Assembly: GCF_030272615.1 (NCBI RefSeq)
Contig: NC_081408.1
Coordinates: 303,153,450-303,217,449 of the forward strand
Length of the DNA: 64,000 nucleotides
Direction: 5' to 3'
Source: Cryptomeria japonica
Lineage: Eukaryota > Streptophyta > Pinopsida > Cupressales > Cupressaceae
Numbering within the stretch: the stretch's first letter is position 1; each line of letters opens with the position of its first letter. The notes under the pieces are model-generated. The model was not told where the DNA came from. It saw nothing but the letters and a program-made list of their open reading frames with translations, and ran no database searches. The position numbers and the translations under genes were made by a program. Shown here piece by piece: positions 49,081 to 60,193 of this stretch.

Positions 49081-52000
49081 TCATTCTGTTATACCATCTG
49101 CATCCTCTCTCTTTTGCAAAGCATATATAATTGTCTTGTGCTCTTCCATAGAGAGAGTCCATAATTGTTTATTAGCAGGCCTGCCACGATATCTATCCAA
49201 TTTTATATTAGTTGCCACTACCAAATGTGAGTAATGTATAATCTTCTTCTCTAATTCATAATCTTCAAATGCGGGCAATCCATTCTTTCTTGTTAGATAT
49301 TTGCGTAGCCAAGTGCCAACAACAACCATAGATCCTGTTGGATAGTCATAACCATCATCATGTACTTGAGGAGTGGTTAGCTTATGTTTTGGCTCTACAC
49401 ATCGAGCCAACCAATACTCTGTCCCCTCTTCATTGTCCTCTGGTGCAACAATAGCATAGACATGTCTTGTGCACAAAAAAAATTTATTTTAATATTTAAT
49501 GAGAAATAAAAACAAAAATATACACTGTAAGATTTCATAAATATGTACTATTTAATAAATAAAAACAAATTTCAAAAACAATTTTACCTTGTTGTATAAG
49601 ATCTGAAATGCGATCATAGTCATTTGATACAAACATCTAATCCACATCTTCATCAGTTCTTTCATGCGGATCATTTGCATCTATGGGTGTCAATGATCTT
49701 TGTTGCCATTCTTCAACCCATTCTTTATTCTCACAAAATTCCCAATCTCCAGAAACACAAAACTAACAAAAGCAAGCAAGCTGCCTTGTGAATATAGTCC
49801 ATGTGTTTGAATTAGAACTCTTAAACGAATGCCATTTAGCTGATCCAATGATGGTATTACAATCATGCCGAATAGGAATACTATCTTCCTCTATCAACCA
49901 GAAGAAACGTCGAATTGCAGAGTTTTCAGTTGATCCTTTTGACAACTTTGAATTGCACCAATCTACAACTGCACGAGCATCTCTGAATTTTGTTGCATCC
50001 TCGAATTTCAATTGTTCTCTAGCAAGAGCTCTTTTTATATAGGCACCAGCTCCATCGTGTTCCCCCTTACCATGTCCCGCTTCAAAAAAACTCCATAAAT
50101 GTTGGACATTGGTTATCTTGTGAACTTTGCATAGCCAATAAAACATTCTTGCATTTTTGAATTGTCCAGTACAGTTATCTGACCATATCATATGTTGTTT
50201 CATGTCAATTTCTTTTTCCTTAAGATTATCATGAAATACCTCGAAGCAATGTTGAACAAACTCTGAAGAGTGTAATCGATTATCACTAACATATAAATGA
50301 TACTCCCTCAAAAATTTTCTGTTATCTTCTGTACTGTCATGGTCATGTCTATATATAATGTGCACAAATATGGCCACTTGCACTAAGTTGTAGTATTGTG
50401 ATTGAGTTTCCTCTTGTGGTTTTAGAGTACAATTTTCTGCAAAATCCACAACTGATACTATTGTTCCAATTGGAAATGTGTTCTTGCATATGCAAAACTA
50501 TCCATCAAGCCATCGGGTATGCTGGGAATGTTTCACATATTTTGGAACAATATGACTTTTAAACTCACTAATAAATGCATTCACACTACTTTGTTCTGTA
50601 ATCAATTCTAAACGTTTCCCCATCTTTCCATCCTTTAGAGGGTATTCTATGTTTTTAAATCTCCTAACATCAACCATTTTTTGTCCAAACTCAGATGAAA
50701 CATGTTCATGCAAACATTCACCTATCAAAGAATAGTTCCCACATAAATTGCAAAGGCCATAAATGCATGACCTGGAAAGAAATAATTGGTCATTAGGTGG
50801 TTTATAAAATAAACTTCCAATAAAATATTTTATAGTTTCAGGTGGAACATAAACACCACAATCCTGCACAAGATCATTACCATGCAACATACAGCATATA
50901 TATCGAAAAACATCATAATAGTAACAAAATTGAACATGAGTTTTACAACAACAAGATATTATTTGTTTATTGATTTTAACATACCAGGGTTTGCATTTTT
51001 CAAATGATCTTTGACTAATTCGTAAATTCATTAACATAGATTCATCTCTAAATTTTTTAAAGAGTTTAGTTTGAGTCATGTCAAGAAGATATTTTGGATG
51101 AGGATCACGAATTTTTGATCCCACCCTTAACTTTAAAACATCTCTAGCATTTGATGAAACTCTAGTGTTATCATGCCAAAATTTTGCAATTAATTGTTTA
51201 GTTTCATCATTTAATTTAATGTCCGACCTTTGAATTCTTCCACTAAAACTCCAACAATGGTTTAGTGGATCAATTTCAATTATGTCTCTTCTTTTGGCCG
51301 CTCTTGACAAGGTTCTACGATGTAAGTTCAAATAGCCACTTATATCACTTAACATTCTTTTACTAACAATCATTTTGTCAGCTATAGCAGTCGTTATAAC
51401 TCTACGTGCTCCATTCTTATCTTTAGATCGACTTGTTTTTCCAATAGAATCGATGGCACTGGCAACAATAGATACAACTTGCTTATATGATTTATCTTTT
51501 CTTTTTCGTTTTGCATAAATACCTATTTTTTTCATGACTTTACGCATTTTTAACATTTTTATTAATTGTAGCATTAATTGACATTGGAATCCTAACTTTT
51601 TATTATAGAAAAATTGTTTATATAATCTGTTCACATGTGTTCTGATTTGTCTCCAAGAAACTAACCCATTAAGATTATCTAGCACATTTCTATCAATAGT
51701 AAACAAATTGCATTCATTTTCTTTCAGAGAGGGAGGTGTAATATTTTCAATTTTTATTTCTTTTCATATTGGTGTATGAAATTTATATCTAGCTTCATTT
51801 AAATCAGCAATTTGATTGGTATCATAGTTATGGGGATTTAAAAACATACCAGGATTCACATCCACATGAACATTTGCATCAACAGTCATACCCGTGTTTG
51901 GTTCTACATTTATTGCATCCATCATGATGTCTTCAATGGTCTCATCTATAACGGGCACTGAACTAGATGCTTTAGAAGTGTTATTCAATTGTTGTTGTTG

Positions 52001-52105
52001 TGATCTTTGATCTCTTTGGCATTTTGCCTCCTTCTCTCTTTGTGCTTGAATTTCGTCTGTTGTCATTGTCCTCTTTTTTTTCTTTTGACGTTGCTTAGAA
52101 CCCAT
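49081..52105 (-). pseudogene. DDE-like transposase gene of the transposon, with in-frame stops
   Basis: A single minus-strand frame runs from ATG 52105 to 49588 (839 codons), then a GTAAAA donor; a second exon ends in TGA at 49081. The exon join as read is one base out of phase. The N-terminus is basic (KQRQKKKKR), followed by a Cys-rich CIYGLCNLC region (about 50750). The catalytic-type core has VVDFAEN (Asp554), IWSDNCTGQ (Asp643), then WSFFEAGHGKGEHDGAG (residues 672-687, acidic Glu675/Asp684). The C-terminal exon has EYWLARC, VVVGTWL and HYSHLVVATNI. The DFAEN...SDN...HGKG..DG.G pattern is one I associate with transposase-derived uncharacterised eukaryotic proteins; I cannot name the superfamily. 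Stops at 51764, 50498, 49763 and 49637 interrupt without frameshift. It would act on the element's terminal repeats. Confidence 0.65.
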
Positions 52106-52285
52106 CTTTACAAACTCCTCTTCAAAAAATAATAGCTTTTTACTGAGTTCTTTAAAAAATTCTGTAAAAAAATTAAAAAGTACTGTCGTTACTGTAAAAA
52201 ATCTTTGTGAGTACGAATTTCAATGATTATGTGTTAAATTGATGCAATTTGTCTTTTTTTTTTACAGTAACGGTTATTTAGAAAC

Positions 52286-52335
52286 GAGGGCCCGTTATTA
52301 AATCCAACAGGCAAAAAAATGGAACGGGCCCCCAT
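52286..52335. repeat. Right subterminal GGGCCC repeats
   Basis: GGGCCC at 52288 and 52326, in the contexts CGAGGGCCCGTT and ACGGGCCCCCAT. These are the same two contexts, in the same order and orientation, as at 42337 and 42428. They lie just upstream of the transposase start. Confidence 0.5.
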
Positions 52336-52654
52336 TCAGTAGGATTTGAATCCACAACCCACCATTTACCTTGGGATTAGGCCCAGGATAGGCCTGAGAT
52401 GGGCACACCTGAGACATGGACCTACAAATTCAAATCTCCATGAATGAAAGCACAAATATGAACTTCTGAAATAGTTTACGTGCCTCTAATCTGAGAATTT
52501 TTATACGGAATTAAAACCCATTTCAGATTATACTGTCTAGATTCTAAATATGTAAATTTATTTAAAAATTGATTATTTTACCTATTTTTCATTTAATTAT
52601 ACTAAATCGGGTCCATAATTTTGAAATATTAATTAATTTTGTTAATTTAATAAC

Positions 52655-52784
52655 TTTTTTTTTTTGATAGGTAATGGGCCGAAGCCGATAAGGTGTACAT
52701 ACCTTATCCCCTTTGTGGGATTTGAACTCATGACCTCTATCTCAAGAGCACAAGTTCTCCACCACTAGGCCAACTCAGGTTGTA
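52655..52784 (-). mobile_element. tRNA-derived SINE, copy 1
   Basis: Perfect target duplication TGTTAATTTAATAAC at 52640-52654 and 52785-52799. Read on the minus strand, it starts with an A-box-like TGGCCTAGTGGTGG and has a B-box-like GAGTTCAAATCCC about 35 bp on. It ends in an A-rich tail (T run at 52655-52665). About 90% identical to the copy at 55848. Inserted inside the right arm of the DNA transposon, hence younger than it. Confidence 0.85.
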
Positions 52785-53282
52785 TGTTAATTTAATAACT
52801 TTTTTATTTTAATGAATTTTGAAAAAAAAATTATGTCATCAATCTACACAAAATTCTTTTCTATTTAAAAAAAATAAAAATAAAAATGTTAAGTTTACGT
52901 CAAATTATGTGGGTCGTACATGTCCAATTTTTAAAAAGATAATTACGGCCATTAAAAAATTAATTAAAAAAAATATTAGAAAAAAAAATACACAAAAATA
53001 TGCTCATCAATCTTCAGTGTGTTAAAAATCATTTCCCAAAACGGTTTGAGAAAATAATTTTAATTGTGTCAAAAAGTGTGGGTCATGTACATGCATGGTA
53101 TGGTCCTGAAACAGGCATTTTTAAAACATAGTGTTTAGAACTCCATTCAAAAAGTTATTTTTTATTATGTGGGTATTAAAATAAATTACATATTTGGAAA
53201 GTACACTCAGAGGGCTATCTTTTGTATTACTAACTTTTTCCAAGATTCAATCTCTAAGTATTTCATAATTTAAGCTTAAATG

Positions 53283-53358
53283 AGACAAAATCTGAAAAAC
53301 AAGGAAAACACTTCCACTTTTTGGCCAAAAAGTGGACTCATCTTCTTGCACTGGCCCA
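53283..53358 (-). repeat. Right terminal inverted repeat with a 24-bp perfect palindrome
   Basis: Read inward it matches the left end. The palindrome at 53313-53336 (TCCACTTTTTGG and its complement) occupies the same place as CACAAATTTGTG in the left repeat, directly after ATGAGT (inward). Confidence 0.65.
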
Positions 53359-53365
53359 TAAAATA

Positions 53366-54269
53366 AAATAAAAATATTCGTTGATCATACCTATAAACCA
53401 TAACCATACAGACAACCATTCAACTTGTTTCTCGTGGATTAGCTTTCAACAAAATATCTTATCAATATCAAAAACACTAGCTTAAAGAAAAATCTTTACT
53501 GTGCCTTAAACCCTAGACCTTCCTCGTACTTTAAATCCTATAACACAAGATGCAACAGGCCACCAACCATCCCCTATGATGCAACATGAAAAAAATAATT
53601 ATAACTTAAAATAGAAAAGGAAAAACAAGGGTTAGAAGACCCACAAGGGCCCCCACACCCCTAAACCTAAAACAAAGACACTTCACTTAAAAGCATGAAA
53701 TGTCCTCATTTCACAAATTTGTAATTTGTGAAAAAAAACAAAAGAAAGAGAAAAACTACGAGATGAAGCCAAGACATCAACAGACTCTATCAATTAAGAT
53801 AAGTTTAACATCTATTATTCATTTTCACAAATATGAGTTGTTGCACAAGACATTCCTATTGATATGCAAGAGATCCTAGTTGATGTGCAAGACATTCCTA
53901 TTACTGCAAAATGGTTTCATGCCCATTAAAATGTTTCTTTGCTACACAAAGTGAATGTCTTTGTTGTACAAGTGTCTTTCCTACCCCATTAGATATTCCC
54001 TCAGTCTCCTTGCCACACCTAGCACCCCTTGGCTACACAACCTCTCCGCGTTCTCATCTAAAAAATCATCTTTAGGAAAGATTTGCAATTGTGTGTATAC
54101 TTTACAAGACCCCTCATCAAAACCAATTTTCTTAGATCTCAAACAATATTGAGTATGCCAAGAATTGTTATATAAACTACCATATATATCTTAAATATAA
54201 TTTATATATAATTTAAGTTGATCCTATTCAAGACATATGTATTTATGAAAAAAAGTGGAACAAAGTAAT
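53366..54269. other. Non-coding flank, no gene seen
   Basis: AT-rich sequence right of the transposon. The open frame at 53955-54152 shows no domain and looks like chance. Confidence 0.45.
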
Positions 54270-54650
54270 CTACAACCCCATTACTTTCCCAGTATGTATG
54301 TGAGATATGAAACATAGTAAATTTGTCAAGTACTTCCCAAAAATTTTGAATAATGTACTTGATTTTCCAATTCTAACATTTGCGTTCTTTGCTTGAGCAT
54401 TCACTATTAAAAGAGAGTCCCCTTCCACATCTATATTTTCTATACCCATATTTCTTGCAAGAACAAGGCCCTGTAAGAGTGCTAGTGCTTTTGCTACATT
54501 GTTAGTCCCAAGTGGTAAAGCAATTGATTTAGTAGCTAAAACAAGTCTTGAAGAATCTTTGATACACATACCAGCTCCAGAAGCTCTCGAGCTGCCCCTA
54601 AAGGCACCATCAAAGTTAGGCTTGCAGGAGGGAGGCAAAGGAGAATTGTC
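54270..54650 (-). pseudogene. RNase H fragment of a LINE
   Basis: A 122-residue minus-strand piece, similar to the RNase H at the end of the LINE at 12.4-16.6 kb: PNFDGAFRGSSRASGAG, GTNNVAKALAL, VEGDSLLIV and a final FISHIH. The second catalytic acid is lost (NNVAK for NNVAE). No reverse transcriptase lies upstream, so this is an isolated 3' fragment in AT-rich DNA. Confidence 0.75.
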
Positions 54651-57000
54651 ATATTTTATTATCTTATATTAATATTATATTATATACAAATAGTGTTACT
54701 ATTAGTGTTTGGAATAATGTTAGTATTAAGTAAAGGTTAAGTGGAAGGGCTAGAATTTAGAAAATATTAGAGTTAGGTTAAGGGTTTTATTTGGGACGGG
54801 CTAGGATTACGGTTTAATTTTTGTTCAATTTATTTAGGTTTAGAGTTAGGGTTATAATTGAAATAGGTTTACAGTCCAATTAATGTTCATTAAGGATTAT
54901 GTTTAGGTTTAGAATTCAATTACAGTTAGAGTTGACTATAGTGCCCCTCATTGATTCATCCTTCATGAAAACATAGGATAAGTACTTTCGGATTTGTTTG
55001 TGTTCTTGATGTCTCTTGTTTCATTCATTATATTGATATCTCCTTTGACATTAGTATGCTTACTATAAAGATGTTGATTATATGCGTTTGTTTGTTTATT
55101 GAAATTAGGACTATACATAGCCTTGTGCTTATTGCACCATTTAGGACATGTGGCTCACGTGTATCTCTTATGATGAATTATATTAGATATTTCATAATTA
55201 CATTTGATATATTATGATTTATGTGGATGATATTATATCCTGGACTATTATGATGACTGGACCCATATTTAGTGATCTATATCCACTCATTACTCATGGA
55301 TAGATTATATTGTTTGATGACATGACGATATCTTGTTAATACTAACCCCTCTTCATGATTATATTGGATGAGATGATGATATGGTTGTTGTTATTGTGTT
55401 ACTACTGTATTCATGATACAGATGATGTCATGTCACTCATTATGAACATGATATGATGTTGTGATTATCTTCACTTGTTTGAGTATTTATGATGTATTCT
55501 ATTGTATATTTTGTCTTGTGATTATTGGTGGATGTAGGATTGCAGGTACTAGACATCGACTCCACCTGGTCTCACAAGTCTGAGCATGTCTTTATTCCAA
55601 TGGCAAGTTGTTCAGAGGTGACATGAGTTCCTTCTACACACTCTAGGCTTAAGTTGATACCCTTGCCAGTTAGTGTCTAGGCATGTGACGGGGATTATTG
55701 TTCATTATTGTTTATTTGAATATTTATTATTTAAGCCTTTGATTTATTATTTATTTATTTGTTTATATTATTCATTTATATATTGTTGGGTTATTTATTG
55801 TTTATTTAATTATTTTTTGTTTTAGTAATTTATTTATCTATTTGCTTTATTTTTATTTTTATTTTTAATAGGTAATGGGCCGAAGCTGATAAGGTGTACA
55901 TACCCTACCCCCTTTACGGGATTTGAAGTCATGACCTCTATTTCAAGAGCACAAGTTCTCCACCACTAGGCCAACTCAAGTTGTACTTATCTATTTGCTT
56001 ATTTATTTATTTATTTATTTATCTATTTATTTATTGTTTATTTATTTGTTATTATTTATTTACTTACCCCTTGTTATGATTGGCCCTTTTTGGGAGTTGT
56101 GATTGTGAAGATATTATCATTTAATTTTTTATTTATTTATATTATTTTTTAGGTTTAACATTTATTGGGCTTTTGATTTATTTATTTTATTTATTAGCCC
56201 TTTCTATTTTATTTACTAGTTAATAGGTTTATTTAATATTTATTATTGCTTATTCTTCCTACCCATTTATTTATTTATTATTTATCTTACCTACGCTCTC
56301 TCATTATTGGTTGTGAGGTTGGAGATTGTAATAATATTATTTTATATTATTGTTGTTTTAATTTTCGAGATGGTTGGTAAGAAAGAAATTATTTTGGATT
56401 ATATTGATTGGGCCTTTGATTTATTGGGTTTATTTTACTAAGCCTTTATATTTTATTTATTGGTTATTATTATTTAATTTTCAATTTTTCATTTGGTTTA
56501 ATTATTTATCTTTTATTTAATTATTCACCCCACCTATCCTATTTTATTATTGGTTGAGATATTTGGGTAGGTTTATTTAATATTTTTCTTACCTCAAATT
56601 TGGGTAGGGTTGGTATGATTAATAATATTTTTAATTATTTAATGTTGGCCATGATAGGTTATGGTTTTGGATTAATTCTTATATACTGAGTTTTCTGAGC
56701 TTTGTCGGGGGTTGGCTTGTTGGAGAAAAGTTTGCATTTAGAAGACTTTAGATTGTGGGAGATTGGCTTTGGATTGTGGCTGGATTGTGAATTGGCTTGC
56801 ACTTCATCAAAATTATTTGTCTTTCCATAACTTCAATATACTAGGTTGGAGAAAAAATCCTTTTGAATTTTTCTTTTGAAACTGACTGTCTATGAAAGAT
56901 TGTCTTCAGGAATGGGAATTGATAGATTTTCCATTTGATTTTGATTATACACATTTAACTATGCAAATATGAATCTTGGCCTAAAATTGTATGCTCTGCG
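54651..57000. other. Low-complexity AT-rich region (TTTA runs)
   Basis: No gene seen. Long (TTTA)n-like stretches at about 55740-56060 and 56110-56560; holds SINE copy 2. Confidence 0.55.
55848..55986 (-). mobile_element. tRNA-derived SINE, copy 2
   Basis: Target duplication TTATCTATTTGCTT at 55834-55847 and 55987-56000. Same A-box- and B-box-like motifs as copy 1, and the same 3' end (GGCCCATTACCTATTAAAA on the minus strand) with an A-rich tail. Both copies inserted into AT-rich targets. Confidence 0.85.
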
Positions 57001-57283
57001 CTAACCCATCATGTATCTATGCTATCTGGTAATAGAGGCACTAACTCATTGTGTATCTGCGTTGTCAAGTAACAGAGGCACTAACTCATCGTGTATCTAT
57101 GTTGTCTAGTAACAAAGGCTCTAACCTGTCATGTTCTGTGATGTCTGGTAAAGAAGGCACTAACACTATCTGGTAATAGAGGTGCTAACTCGTCAAGTCT
57201 TTGCATTGTCTAGTAACAGGGGTGCTAACTCATCATGTATCTGCATTGTCTAGTAATAGAGGCACTAACCCATCGTGTATCTC
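57001..57283. repeat. 40-bp minisatellite, about seven units
   Basis: CTAAC starts at 57001, 57041, 57081, 57121, 57160, 57185, 57225 and 57265. Each unit continues roughly as TCATCGTGTATCTGCATTGT then CTAGTAACAGAGGCA. The unit at 57160 is shortened to 25 bp. Confidence 0.9.
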
Positions 57284-57960
57284 AAAGAATCTCAAAAACA
57301 TCAACAAGAACCTCAAAGAAAACTTCAAGTATCAACATCAACATCAAAATCAAAATCAAACATTGCAACATTCAAAAAATGGAGAAAACATCTTACATGT
57401 TATGATCTTAGGTCCAAACCAATCAAGCAAACATCATGGAATGGCATAATGCATTTCATAGGCAAGGTGAAGAATTCATCCCTTCCATTCCTATTCCATC
57501 ATCATCCATAGAGATTTTAGCTCAACAAATCAAGACTTTGCAACAACAAGTGAGAGACATGAATAATCCTAATAACCATAAGGATTGGTTAGAAAAAATG
57601 ATGAGAGAAGTGATAACCATGAGGGAATCATTATCAAGCCAGCCTTATTTTTCTTGTGAGACCATTCAAACATGCCAACCATCATTCTTCAAAAAAATCA
57701 TTCCTACTTCAGTTCAACCAACATTAGAGTCATGTCAATCTTCTTTTTCTTTCAACCCAACATATCAATCACATTAAAAACATCAACCCAACATTCAAAG
57801 TTCCCCTTTCAACCAAAATTAAACCCCATTAAACCAAAGTCCAAATCAAAATTCATTCAACCAAACCCAAAATCAAAGCCCAACCATCTCAAAGTCTCAA
57901 AATAATTCATATGATCATCCAAAGAAGATTCTCACAGGAGCTTCCTAAGTCATGTTTTCC
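57284..57960 (+). pseudogene. Gag-like coiled-coil remnant
   Basis: Unrecognised. A G-poor stretch rich in CAA, ATC and AAA codons has an open piece at 57436-57777 with MEWHNAFHRQGEEF, then LAQQIKTLQQQVRDM (coiled coil) and WLEKMMREVI. Continuation to 57960 is Asn/Gln/Pro-rich with stops. The pattern resembles the N-terminal part of plant LTR-element gag proteins, but no zinc knuckle or protease follows. A chance low-complexity frame is possible. Confidence 0.35.
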
Positions 57961-58559
57961 AAGCAAGGTCAAAATCACATACTAGTTCCTAGCAAGGTCT
58001 TGTCCTTTCATGAAAAAGTTGACCCTGAAGTAGCCTCCATATCTTCCACCATTTCATCATCCCCTCACTAGTACATTCGGAGCTGATTTTTGATGGCCGT
58101 TTGTTAGATTTTCGACGAATTTTCATCGGACTGTCGACAAAATCCACCATCGAAAACTCAGTGTCAAATTGGTCTACGATGCCATGCCTGTCGGAAATTT
58201 GACAATCCAATGGACTCTGTTGATGGTCAAAGAAGTCGTCGGTCAAAAGCTTGGTATTCATTGTAATTCCGACGATGATCATTTTTATAAAAAAAATAAA
58301 TATAAAAGAGCCATCAAAGGAAGGAAGTTCTTTCAATTTGTTTTAAATCCTAAGGGGTTCAGGGTTTAGGTTTTAAGTCGCTTCAATACCTGAGAAAAGC
58401 CCTTTTGGTTTCTAATTTGGCGTTATTGTATTCACTTAAGCAATGGGTCCATTTATCATAAAAGTGTTCTCCCCTTGTCATTTACCTAGGCGCTCCCTTT
58501 AAATATTTTATTCTTGTTCACTTTTAATCTGCCTTTTCTAATGTCTGTCAGGCCTTATA

Positions 58560-59860
58560 AGTATCATGCGATTTTCTGTTGATCTAATGGCCCGCATTGA
58601 TTCGCGACCAAAAAGTGCTCGAAACTTAGTTTCCACGAAGTAGCGAAAGGCGATGGTGGACCTGACATATAGGTTTGGACCAAAGCTAAACACCAATAAA
58701 GTTTCATCTGATCGGATGGACATCATGGTTTTGTGAGATCAATTTGAACGTGTTTTAACCTTCGTGAAGTGGCGAAATTGTTTGGCGGGTCCCAGAGATA
58801 AGCGGTCTTCTTTGGTTAAAGAATGGTCGGGTTGGAAAAAGATCAATGGCTTCTCATTGTTTCATGGGCGAGAGATGCACGATCTATACATTCAACGAAA
58901 TAGTGAAAAGGTGGAGGGTCCCGCTAAGAGTGGTAGTAAATGTGGTAACCCCAGTTGGCAATGACATGGTGGTGACAAGGCACACAGTTGGCGATATGCA
59001 GTGGGTCCGGGCAAGATTGTCATAAAAAGAGTAAACAACGAGCAAGTTCTTGAGATCTAATGGCTCGCGTGAATTCACGAAGATAAGATGCTAGCAAGTT
59101 AGTCATTGCGAAGTAGCGAAAAGGCCGATGGGCCCAAGGGACAGGCATGGCATGAAGTTAAAAGCAAATCAGGTCTATTTTGATCCAACGGTTCTCGTGG
59201 TTTCGTGGTTGCAAGCCAAATGAAGAATAATGTTCGTGAAGTCGCAAAAGATAGGTGGAAATCACACGGAGGAGTGACGTGACACGTGGTTTAAAAAAGT
59301 GGTTGAGGGCCCGCCTAGGTGTAACCGGCAGTTATGTGGGAATAGTAAAAGGAAACACGTGGTGGATTAAGGGTGGAACCAAAAGGAGTTTCTAGGGCTA
59401 ATGGCCAATTGCCATGTGGCATTTATTAACTGGATAACAAGTGGGGTAAGTAATTCCTAGATAAAGGGCCCACTTAAAAGGCATTTAGCTCAAGATTGAT
59501 CTAATGCTTATCGTTGTTTCGTGACTCGAAGATGCCCGCAGCTTAACCTCAGCAAAATGGCGAAAACCGTTAGCCATCAAGATGTGGCCCGGTTAGTTAA
59601 AAGGATTGACGGTCCCAATTGGAGTTAAAGGGGGGGTGATTTGAGTTTGATCTAACGCTTGGTGCGGCCTCACAAAGGAAAAGTGCACAACTATTAAACT
59701 CCGTGAAGTGGCGAAAAGGAGGTATGGCCCAACACTAAAGCAAAGAGATTAAACGGAGATAAAGGTGATGTAGGTTCTCGAGATCCAACGGCTAGCATTG
59801 TTTCGCGAAAGAAAAGAGCACGGGTTTTATGTTCTGCGAAGTAGCGAAAGAGCAAAACAG
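58560..59860 (+). repeat. Diverged tandem array with paired motifs, promoter-like
   Basis: A motif GATCTAAYGGCTCGCRTTGT then TTCGCG occurs at about 58577, 58840, 59053, 59177, 59497, 59648 and 59781. In most units it is followed about 40-55 bp later by CGAAGTAGCGAAA-type sequence (58637, 58764, 58894, 59106, 59235, 59551, 59702, 59833). Unit length varies from about 125 to 320 bp and identity is low outside the motifs. The array is GC-richer than its surroundings and lies upstream of a TATA-like site and the ORF at 60194. Confidence 0.7.
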
Positions 59861-59957
59861 AGGAAAGACTTAGAGAAATTATGACCCGTTGGAGCCAGTA
59901 TTGAATTTGATTTGGCAAATTTAATTTTGAAAAGAAAGTTGAAGCATGCGGAGTTAA

Positions 59958-59966
59958 TTTATAAAA
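59958..59966 (+). promoter_or_regulatory. Possible TATA box upstream of the 60.2-kb ORF
   Basis: TTTATAAAA, 228 bp before the ATG at 60194 and about 100 bp after the last repeat motif. The position is plausible for an LTR or gene promoter; no further support. Confidence 0.3.
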
Positions 59967-60193
59967 ACTTAAATGCCAACTTGCCCTTTTTAGTTCGCAT
60001 CAACTTGATTGCTAAGTATTGTTTCATCGAAGTTTGTTGCAGAGCGAATTGTTGTAGAGCGATTTTCGTTAGGCAAATAATCAGGTTTCTTGTGCTTTTC
60101 TTGATAACTCTTGGTTTGTTCTCAAATACTGTTGTGTGAATTACTTCATTAGAGGTCTATGCTAGCTTCTAGTGGTATAATTGTTTGACCAGA

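Larger units (their letters stand above)
42158..53358. mobile_element. 11.2-kb two-gene DNA transposon with palindrome-bearing terminal inverted repeats
   Basis: The left end reads GGGCAAGTGCAAGCTAATGA from 42159. The right end read inward from 53358 is TGGGCCAGTGCAAGAAGATG. Both continue as ATGAGT, then a palindrome, then GAAGT. The flanks carry TAAAATA(A) at 42151 and 53359, a candidate 7-8 bp target duplication in AT-rich DNA. Inside are a companion gene (+, 45582-47498) and a transposase-like gene (-, 49081-52105), converging, with GGGCCC-rich regions near both ends. A SINE with its own target duplication lies near the right end. I do not assign a superfamily. Both genes hold stops, so this copy is inactive. 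Confidence 0.65.

Noticed and set aside
42250-52335. CGAGGGCCCGTT and ACGGGCCCCCAT in direct orientation at both ends, suggesting LTRs of a retrotransposon
   Set aside because: Similarity is limited to these short contexts, there is no primer site or gag/pol inside, and better inverted ends lie further out at 42159 and 53358.
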